DNA of 10,754 nt from an uncultured Erysipelotrichaceae bacterium. GTDB lineage: Bacteria > Bacillota_I > Bacilli_A > RF39 > UBA660. Position numbers and translations under genes: made by a program. This document shows, in pieces, positions 6,192 to 10,754 of the stretch (its first letter is position 1; the number at the start of each line of letters is the position of its first letter). Location: NCBI GenBank assembly GCA_902797275.1, contig CADBSI010000015.1, forward strand, positions 1 to 10,754, in the 5' to 3' direction. A model generated the notes under the pieces. That model was not told the origin of the DNA, made no database searches, and saw nothing but the letters and a program-made list of their open reading frames with translations.

Positions 6192-7838
6192 ATGAAACTT
6201 GAAAAAGAATTTAATGAAATTATAAAAATGCCAAAAGAAGAGCAAATAAAACTTTTAACTAATCCTGATTTTTTAACTTTAAAAGATAAATATACTTATG
6301 AATTCTATGATATATTTACTTACCTAATAAAAAACAATCAAGAAGAAGTTGAAAAAATAATATTATCTAGTTTAAATTTAATTAAAATGTTTCTAGAACC
6401 AGAATACTATACTTACCATGGTATATCTTTTTCCTATAACTTTTTAGTTAATCTAATCAAAATAACTTATCAAAACAATATAGATCAAGGCAAAATAAAT
6501 ATGTTAGCTTATAATAGTTTAAATGAAATAGAACAAGAAAAAATCTTAAACGAAAACATAAATAGACAAATGAAAGTTAATTTATTTAAAGTATTAAAAA
6601 GAAATGTAGTTGAAAAATATTTAAATGCTAATTATTTAAAATTAACAAATAGAGAAGTATGGGACTTAATAATGTGGGGAGTAAACGTTCCATCAACCTA
6701 TTATGAAAATGAAGATTTCTTTATAGATAATATTTTATCTTATAGTATAACTAAAATGAATTTTAATTTAAATATTTTAGCTAATAGTATTGATATTACT
6801 TATTTAACTAATTTAAAATATAATTTCTTTAATAATATAATATTAAGTTATAACAATGAATATAAAATAAAAGATAAATCGATTGAAAGTATTTTTGCTA
6901 ATCATTATAAAGCTTCCTATGAAAGTTTAGATATTGATTTAAAATTAGTAATAAATTTAGTAATAGATAATTTATTTCAAGATAATTTAAGAAATGTTTG
7001 TATAGATATTGAAGAATTATTAAGTGCTAATTTAAAATATAATTTAATACCGGAAAGCCATATTAATTTTTATAAAAAGATTCAAGATATATATTCATAT
7101 TCTTTAATAGATGTTATTAATTTATATAAAGAATATAAAAAATATGATATTATATCTTTATTATATGATGATATTAGATTATTAAAAACAAGAGTTTATC
7201 AAGATATTTTAAATTCTTTAATAAAAATAGAAGATATTAATAATTTAAAAAACAATAAATTAAGTGAAATAAATAATACTTCTATTTATGAATTTACAGG
7301 AGAAAAATTTACTTTATTAGTAAGTTGTCTTATTAAAGAACAAGAAGATATAACTAATTATAAAAGAAATTGTTATAGTTTGATATCTGATAAAAATATG
7401 CATGTTTTTATGGACAATTCTTTAATATTTGGTTATACCAATATTGATCCTAATTATATCATGCATATTTATGAACAAGATGCTTACAGTAACGATCTAG
7501 TTGGGGGAAGTGATTATGTAAGTAGACTAAGAGATAAAGATTATATTTTAAGTAGTAATTATACTAATGAAGTTCAAATAATAAATAATTATTATGATGA
7601 TACTTTATATAAACGAATTAAACCATCCTATATAGTATGTTTTGATACCATAAAAGATAGAACTTTACAAGCTAGTAAGACTATGAATTTACCAATTATT
7701 TTAATTCATAAAGAAAAATATAAATTAGATGATAGTAATAAAACATATTCAAATAAAGAATTAGATAATATGTATTTTACTATGACAAGTGAAAATGAAA
7801 ATATTGAAGAAGATAGTTATAAAAATAAAAAACTATAA
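6192..7838 (+). CDS. Large protein of unknown function, co-transcribed with xerD-like gene
   Basis: I do not recognise a named family. The protein has 548 residues and is rich in Asn, Ile, Lys and Tyr. Residues 1-370 look almost entirely helical and poor in Gly, with no signal peptide or clear membrane helix. Residues about 375-525 look like a separate folded module, with a segment at 403-434 (HVFMDNSLIFGYTNIDPN, then IMHIYEQDAYSN), then VGGSDYVSRLRDKDYILSSN. An alternating strand/helix stretch at 478-510 follows (PSYIVCFDTIKDRTLQASK, then LPIILIHKEKY), which resembles a Rossmann-like or nucleotide-handling edge, though no classical motif is present. The tail is acidic to basic and unstructured. 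The start ATG 6192 has AGGAGGT (6182-6188) at ideal spacing, 1 base after the xerD stop. An earlier in-frame ATG (6147) lies inside xerD and lacks a Shine-Dalgarno. The gene ends at a bidirectional terminator. Confidence 0.85.
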   Translation: MKLEKEFNEIIKMPKEEQIKLLTNPDFLTLKDKYTYEFYDIFTYLIKNNQEEVEKIILSSLNLIKMFLEPEYYTYHGISFSYNFLVNLIKITYQNNIDQGKINMLAYNSLNEIEQEKILNENINRQMKVNLFKVLKRNVVEKYLNANYLKLTNREVWDLIMWGVNVPSTYYENEDFFIDNILSYSITKMNFNLNILANSIDITYLTNLKYNFFNNIILSYNNEYKIKDKSIESIFANHYKASYESLDIDLKLVINLVIDNLFQDNLRNVCIDIEELLSANLKYNLIPESHINFYKKIQDIYSYSLIDVINLYKEYKKYDIISLLYDDIRLLKTRVYQDILNSLIKIEDINNLKNNKLSEINNTSIYEFTGEKFTLLVSCLIKEQEDITNYKRNCYSLISDKNMHVFMDNSLIFGYTNIDPNYIMHIYEQDAYSNDLVGGSDYVSRLRDKDYILSSNYTNEVQIINNYYDDTLYKRIKPSYIVCFDTIKDRTLQASKTMNLPIILIHKEKYKLDDSNKTYSNKELDNMYFTMTSENENIEEDSYKNKKL

Positions 7839-7888
7839 AAAAGAAGAATTAATTAATCTTAATAGGAATAGATTTTAATTCTTCTTTT
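7839..7888. terminator. Bidirectional terminator between convergent genes
   Basis: Perfect 14-bp arms AAAAGAAGAATTAA (7839-7852) and TTAATTCTTCTTTT (7875-7888) enclose a further 5-bp stem, AATCT (7855-7859) / AGATT (7870-7874), with a 2-base bulge and a 10-base loop. Each arm supplies a T-run on one strand, so it can end both the 548-residue gene (+) and tmcAL (-). Most of it lies within the last 13 or so codons of tmcAL. Confidence 0.8.
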
Positions 7889-8988
7889 ATTAAATCTTCT
7901 CTTTTAATAATTTGTAAATAAAGAATGGTTATTCTTCTTTCAATTTTAAGTACTTCATCATCTATATCTTTATAATTGGTAATAATTAAAGTATCTAAAT
8001 CATCTTTAATAGTTTTTAAATAAAGTCTTCCTTTTAAATTAAAACCAAGTACTCTTATATAATTAATATCATATTTTTGATCCTTTTTAATATTAAATAA
8101 AATATGTAAAAACATTCTATTTAACTTATTGTAAGTAAATCTTTTAGTTTTAATATTATCAATTAATTCTTGATAAGTATTACTAACTAAAATAAATTTT
8201 TTAATTCTTATATCTATTCCTTCAACTACATCTAAATATTTATCTAAGTTATCAATTTCACTTATTAATTTATATTTTAATAAATAATAATAATTATCTA
8301 AGTAATTATAATCCATTTTAAGTTTTTCTTTAGTAATTTCAGGAATAGTATTATCTATATTATTTCTTTTTAAATAATTTTCTCTTATACTAGTAGCACT
8401 TGTGATAGTAGAGGTTATTTCTTTAGCTAAATAATCATTTGTTCTTTTAATAGTAAGGGGTTTTATTTGATAATTATTTTGCATGATTACTTTTATATAA
8501 GAAAGACCTAGTAAATCATTGGAATTATTAATTTCTATATTAGTTAAATTATATAAAGCTTTCATAGTACTTTTAGGATAGTTATTACCAAGATCTAAAT
8601 ATTTTTTAACTAAAGTATCATATTCTTTATTAAATAACATCGTGGAAACTAAATTTTTTAAAACATCAACATCATCAGTTTCTGAACCAAAGATTAAATA
8701 ATCCATTTTAAGTTTTTCTAAAATACTAACTCCATAATAAGCAAAAGTATCAGCTGATTGAGTTGCAAAGATAAAGGGGAGTTCAATTACTAAATCAACT
8801 TTATATTCTAAAGCAATTCTTGTTTTATCCCATTTAGTAAGATAAGAAAATTCACCTCTTTGTGTAAAACTTGAACTTAAAACTAAAGTAATAAAACTAT
8901 CAGGAAACATTTCTCTTATTTTTTCTAAATGATAAATATGTCCATTATGAAAAGGATTATACTCACAAATAATTCCAATTTTATCCAT
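7849..8988 (-). CDS. tmcAL: tRNA(Met) cytidine acetate ligase TmcAL
   Basis: Uses acetate and ATP to make N4-acetylcytidine at wobble position 34 of elongator tRNA-Met, which helps reading of AUG. This is the Bacillota enzyme formerly called YlbM. The N-terminus IGIICEYNPFHNGHIYHL (residues 4-21) carries the nucleotidyltransferase HNGH motif at 14-17. Further family segments are SSSFTQRGE, a LPFIFATQSADTFAYYGV stretch and ITSATSIRE around residue 210-218. At 379 residues it is slightly shorter than the roughly 400-residue family norm, but no motif is missing. The chosen start ATG is at 8988-8986, since GGTGAT lies 4 bases upstream and a -10 box ends at 9005. The open frame extends to 9033, but that extension (MNNIFIYCIMF...) covers the promoter and is not conserved in the family. 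It is convergent with the 548-residue gene and divergent from rpmG. Confidence 0.92.
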   Translation of the reverse strand: MDKIGIICEYNPFHNGHIYHLEKIREMFPDSFITLVLSSSFTQRGEFSYLTKWDKTRIALEYKVDLVIELPFIFATQSADTFAYYGVSILEKLKMDYLIFGSETDDVDVLKNLVSTMLFNKEYDTLVKKYLDLGNNYPKSTMKALYNLTNIEINNSNDLLGLSYIKVIMQNNYQIKPLTIKRTNDYLAKEITSTITSATSIRENYLKRNNIDNTIPEITKEKLKMDYNYLDNYYYLLKYKLISEIDNLDKYLDVVEGIDIRIKKFILVSNTYQELIDNIKTKRFTYNKLNRMFLHILFNIKKDQKYDINYIRVLGFNLKGRLYLKTIKDDLDTLIITNYKDIDDEVLKIERRITILYLQIIKREDLIKEELKSIPIKIN

Positions 8989-9004
8989 TAACATCACCAA
9001 AAAC

Positions 9005-9033
9005 ATTATACAATAAATAAATATATTATTCAA
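9005..9033 (-). promoter_or_regulatory. Promoter of tmcAL
   Basis: On the minus strand there is TTGAAT (9033-9028), a 17-base spacer and TATAAT (9010-9005). The predicted RNA start is near 8998, giving a leader of about 10 bases. That leader contains only GGTGAT (8997-8992), complementary to the AUCACC part of the 16S 3' end. Confidence 0.75.
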
Positions 9034-9080
9034 ATTTCTAAAAAAACTAATTTAAAGTGTAAAAAAACTATGAAAATACC

Positions 9081-9109
9081 TTGTATAATTTTAAATTCTT
9101 TGCTATAAT
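9081..9109 (+). promoter_or_regulatory. Promoter of rpmG-efp
   Basis: TTGTAT (9081-9086), a 17-base spacer and TATAAT (9104-9109), with an extended -10 element TGC just before. The -10 lies in an imperfect dyad (CTTTG 9099-9103 / CAAAG 9111-9115). The leader of about 25 bases carries the strong Shine-Dalgarno ACGGAGGG (9127-9134). Confidence 0.8.
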
Positions 9110-9140
9110 ACAAAGAGTTAAAGGAAACGGAGGGATTATA

Positions 9141-9305
9141 ATGGCAAAACTTGGGAATAGACAAAGAAAGACTTTAGTATGTACAGAATGTAATGAAGAA
9201 AATTATCGTACTGAAAAAAATATTAAGAATACAACCGATCGTTTAGAATTAAAAAAATATTGTAGTAAATGTCAAAAACATACTATTCATAAAGAAAAAA
9301 AATAA
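9141..9305 (+). CDS. rpmG: Large ribosomal subunit protein bL33
   Basis: Structural protein of the 50S subunit, near the E site. It has 54 residues, the normal length. The sequence MAKLGNRQRKTLVCTECNEE ... KKYCSKCQKHTIHKE carries both zinc-type pairs, CTEC and CSKC, so it is the Cys-containing (C+) form. The start ATG 9141 follows GGAGGG at 9129-9134. The in-frame ATG at 9081 is upstream of, or within, the promoter and would add unrelated residues. It is first in a two-gene unit with efp, 18 bases away. Bacillota often hold several rpmG copies, and whether another exists cannot be seen here. Confidence 0.95.
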   Translation: MAKLGNRQRKTLVCTECNEENYRTEKNIKNTTDRLELKKYCSKCQKHTIHKEKK

Positions 9306-9323
9306 TAAGATAGGAATGATATT

Positions 9324-9881
9324 ATGATTAACGTAAATGATTTAAAAGTAGCAATGACAATTGGTATGGATGGAAACATTTATACAGTTTTAGAACTTGG
9401 TCATGTAAAACCAGGTAAAGGAGCTGCCTTTGTTACGGCTAAACTTAAAAATTTAAGAACAGGTTCTATTATAGAAGAAAGATTTAATGCTGGAACTAAA
9501 GTAGAACAAGCTAGAATTGAAAAGAAACCAATGCAATTTTTATATAGCATGAATGATAACTATACATTTATGGATATGAATACTTATGAACAAATTGAAC
9601 TTAACAAAAGTGTTATTGGTGATGATGCTAAATTATTAAAGGAAAATTTAGAGGTTGATATCATGTTCTTTGAAGGTGAAATGTTAGGTATGAATTTACC
9701 TGATAAAATAGCTATGAAAGTAGTTCATACAGAACCTGGTGTTAAAGGTAATACAACTTCAACTGCTATGAAAGATGCTGAACTTGAAACCGGTTTAGTT
9801 ATAAAGGTTCCAATGTTTATAGATCAAGATGAAATAGTTTTAGTTTCTAGTAAAGATGGAAAATATGTATCTCGTGCATAA
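9324..9881 (+). CDS. efp: Translation elongation factor EF-P
   Basis: Binds stalled ribosomes between the P and E sites and promotes peptide bonds at polyproline stretches. The 185-residue length is standard, with three beta domains: a KOW-like N-terminal domain (1-64), an OB domain (65-128) and a C-terminal OB domain (129-185) ending GKYVSRA. The loop HVKPGKGAAF places the modified lysine at K32, the same residue and context as in Bacillus EF-P, where K32 carries 5-aminopentanol. No EpmA or EarP-type modification gene is nearby. The start ATG 9324 follows AGGAATGAT (9312-9320). The gene is co-transcribed with rpmG. After the stop come only T-rich tracts and a 5-bp AT hairpin (9906-9919), so no strong terminator is seen. 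Confidence 0.97.
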   Translation: MINVNDLKVAMTIGMDGNIYTVLELGHVKPGKGAAFVTAKLKNLRTGSIIEERFNAGTKVEQARIEKKPMQFLYSMNDNYTFMDMNTYEQIELNKSVIGDDAKLLKENLEVDIMFFEGEMLGMNLPDKIAMKVVHTEPGVKGNTTSTAMKDAELETGLVIKVPMFIDQDEIVLVSSKDGKYVSRA

Positions 9882-9941
9882 TTTCTTTTTTTTATTTTAA
9901 TTTTTAAATTCGACAATTTTTTTAAAACTAATTTGTTATAT

Positions 9942-9954
9942 TATACTTGGTGAT
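9942..9954 (+). promoter_or_regulatory. -10 box and GGTGAT Shine-Dalgarno of the SirA-like gene
   Basis: TATACT (9942-9947), with the overlapping alternatives TATATT and TATTAT, lies 12 bases before ATG 9960. GGTGAT (9949-9954) starts 1 base after TATACT and sits 5 bases from the start codon, the right spacing for pairing with 16S AUCACC. The leader would be very short. A TCGACA at 9910-9915 is too far upstream to be a well-placed -35. Confidence 0.55.
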
Positions 9955-9959
9955 AATAA

Positions 9960-10388
9960 ATGAGAAGATTTTATATATTTAATATTAGAAAAGAACTACT
10001 AACTCTTTATAAAGATAATCAAGATAATTTATACAAAATACTTTTAAGTATTAAAGAAACTAAAGAAAGTGAACTAGTATATGCATATAATTTATTTAAA
10101 CAAATATGTACTACTTATGATACTTTAAATTTAAATAACAAATTATATTTAAAAATGCATAATGATCTTGTATATACAAAAATTGATAATGAACATATAA
10201 TTAATAATTTATATAAAGATGAGGTAAGTATTTTAAAAGTTAAAAAAAGTCATTTAGTATTAGATTCTAATTCTACTTATTCAAGTTTTTTAAACTTTTT
10301 AAGTGAATATAATAGCAATTTATTTGTTTGTGATTTTATAAATGGAGATTATTTCTTTTTAACTGATATTCATTTAGTTGTAGAATAA
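9960..10388 (+). CDS. SirA-like protein (candidate inhibitor of DnaA)
   Basis: The protein has 142 residues, with no membrane segment or signal peptide. The opening MRRFYIFNIRKELLTLYKDN, the central YTKIDNEHIINNLYKDEV and the closing LFVCDFINGDYFFL match my recollection of the SirA (YneE) family pattern. In that family a basic-aromatic start is followed by a C-terminal LxxxDF-x(4)-Y/F segment. In Bacillus subtilis SirA binds DnaA domain I and blocks new rounds of replication during sporulation. The assignment rests on recalled resemblance rather than a catalytic motif, so it is moderate. If wrong, this is an uncharacterised small cytosolic protein. Start ATG 9960 is supported by GGTGAT 5 bases upstream. 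It is a separate unit from efp (78-base gap) and is followed by another short promoter region. Confidence 0.5.
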   Translation: MRRFYIFNIRKELLTLYKDNQDNLYKILLSIKETKESELVYAYNLFKQICTTYDTLNLNNKLYLKMHNDLVYTKIDNEHIINNLYKDEVSILKVKKSHLVLDSNSTYSSFLNFLSEYNSNLFVCDFINGDYFFLTDIHLVVE

Positions 10389-10413
10389 ATGTAAATATTT
10401 TACTTAATTATTT

Positions 10414-10431
10414 AAATTATTAATTTTTTTT
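10414..10431 (+). terminator. Possible weak AT terminator after the SirA-like gene
   Basis: AAATTA (10414-10419) and TAATTT (10421-10426) form a near-perfect palindrome leading into a run of eight T residues. All pairs are A-T and the loop would have to open the inner pairs, so activity is uncertain. Confidence 0.25.
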
Positions 10432-10448
10432 GATATACTTAAGTTGAT
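10431..10448 (+). promoter_or_regulatory. Extended -10 promoter for the small ORF-fic unit
   Basis: TGATATACT (10431-10439) is an extended -10 element (TG, one base, TATACT). No -35 stands out in the all-AT upstream sequence. GTTGAT (10443-10448), one base different from GGTGAT, lies 5 bases before ATG 10454, repeating the layout seen before the SirA-like gene. Confidence 0.5.
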
Positions 10449-10453
10449 GTAGT

Positions 10454-10585
10454 ATGGATGAAGTAAAATTAAAAATTAAAATATTAGAAGCTTTAAAAAT
10501 AGCTTATAGTAATATTTCTTTAGAAAGTGATTTTAATTATTCTTATGAAGAAATTAAAAAACTTTGTTTAAGTAAGAAAAAGTAG
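10454..10585 (+). CDS. Small protein upstream of fic, possible antitoxin
   Basis: A 43-residue ORF, shorter than usual gene-finder limits. It begins MDEVKLKIKILEALKIAYSN, is helical at residues 3-19, and has a second helix near 29-40 (YSYEEIKKLCLSKKK). Eleven bases separate its TAG from the fic start, and the Shine-Dalgarno of fic overlaps this stop (AGGGGTG, 10584-10590), so the pair is probably one operon. Small antitoxins (VbhA/FicA type) often precede class I Fic genes and carry an inhibitory motif [S/T]xxxE[G/N]. Here NISLES at 20-25 keeps E24 in place but has Asn and Ser at the flanking positions, so the match is incomplete. It could also be an unrelated helical peptide. Its own extended -10 box and short leader support expression. 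Confidence 0.55.
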   Translation: MDEVKLKIKILEALKIAYSNISLESDFNYSYEEIKKLCLSKKK

Positions 10586-10596
10586 GGGTGTTTTAC

Positions 10597-10754
10597 ATGA
10601 ATTTTGATGATTATTTTATAGATGGTACTAAAACTTTAAAAAATAAATTAGGAATAACAGACATAGATTTATTAATTAAAGAAGAACAAGTAATTGTTCT
10701 TCAGAGTGTTGACAAAGTTCAATACTCTTTTCTTAAAAAAAATAATGTGATATA
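10597..10754 (+). CDS. Fic-family protein, N-terminal part only (cut by window edge)
   Basis: Fic (Fido) enzymes usually transfer AMP from ATP to Ser, Thr or Tyr hydroxyls of target proteins. Only the first 52 codons are present. The stretch YFIDGTKTLKNKLGITD (residues 6-22) followed by an acidic helix (LLIKEEQVIVLQ) matches the common start of stand-alone bacterial Fic proteins, which read roughly Y-x-Y-P-G-T-x-x-L-x-N-K-L-G-I-x-D. The catalytic HPFxxGNGR motif would lie beyond the edge, so activity cannot be judged. ATG 10597 is supported by AGGGGTG 6 bases upstream. A 43-residue ORF lies directly before it. Confidence 0.65.
   Translation, partial: MNFDDYFIDGTKTLKNKLGITDIDLLIKEEQVIVLQSVDKVQYSFLKKNNVI

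Noticed and set aside
8989..9033. Longer TmcAL start at 9033 giving a hydrophobic, signal-like N-terminus
   Set aside because: The extension overlaps the -35 and -10 boxes, has no Shine-Dalgarno, and is absent from the family, which starts near IGIICEYNPFHNGH.
9081..9140. Start of rpmG at 9081
   Set aside because: These 20 codons cover the promoter and leader. ATG 9141 gives a standard 54-residue bL33.
1..10754. CRISPR array, insertion sequence, tRNA or rRNA
   Set aside because: No spaced direct repeats, transposase, terminal inverted repeats or cloverleaf-like segments were found by eye.

Overview
The window is very AT-rich. It uses the standard code: Trp is TGG, and none of the 13 gene ends visible is TGA. 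Its heat-shock, EF-P, L33 and TmcAL proteins look like those of Bacillota. The gene set and composition suggest a low-GC Bacilli or Mollicutes-grade relative that has not reassigned TGA, possibly an uncultured gut lineage of the RF39 type. That placement is inference. Nearly everything is coding, gaps are short, and one gene is on the minus strand.

Layout. Bases 1-3846 hold a chaperone block: the 3' part of dnaK, a complete oligoendopeptidase F gene (pepF), and dnaJ. A hairpin separates dnaK from pepF, while pepF and dnaJ are 20 bases apart. Bases 3847-4530 hold two tandem promoters, a short MerR-family regulator, a 62-residue helical small protein and a strong terminator. Bases 4530-7838 hold a cytoplasmic metallophosphoesterase, then a Xer-type tyrosine recombinase, then a 548-residue protein of unknown function whose Shine-Dalgarno lies in the last codons of the recombinase gene. 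A long bidirectional hairpin at 7839-7888 ends the plus-strand unit and the convergent minus-strand tmcAL gene (7849-8988). A divergent promoter region then leads into rpmG and efp. After efp come a SirA-like DnaA-inhibitor candidate, a 43-residue small ORF and the start of a Fic-family gene that runs off the end.

Functionally the window mixes protein quality control (DnaK/DnaJ with a peptidase between them), translation (TmcAL making ac4C34 on elongator tRNA-Met, ribosomal protein bL33, EF-P), chromosome maintenance (Xer recombinase, possible SirA-like control of DnaA) and a possible toxin-antitoxin-like Fic module at the right edge. Several promoters sit almost on top of the start codon. 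One gene (xerD-like) appears leaderless, and others use a GGTGAT-type Shine-Dalgarno. The least explained items are the 548-residue protein, the small proteins next to merR and fic, and the MerR-type promoter with a 19-base spacer. No RNA gene, CRISPR array or insertion sequence is visible, and no gap exceeds 300 bases.
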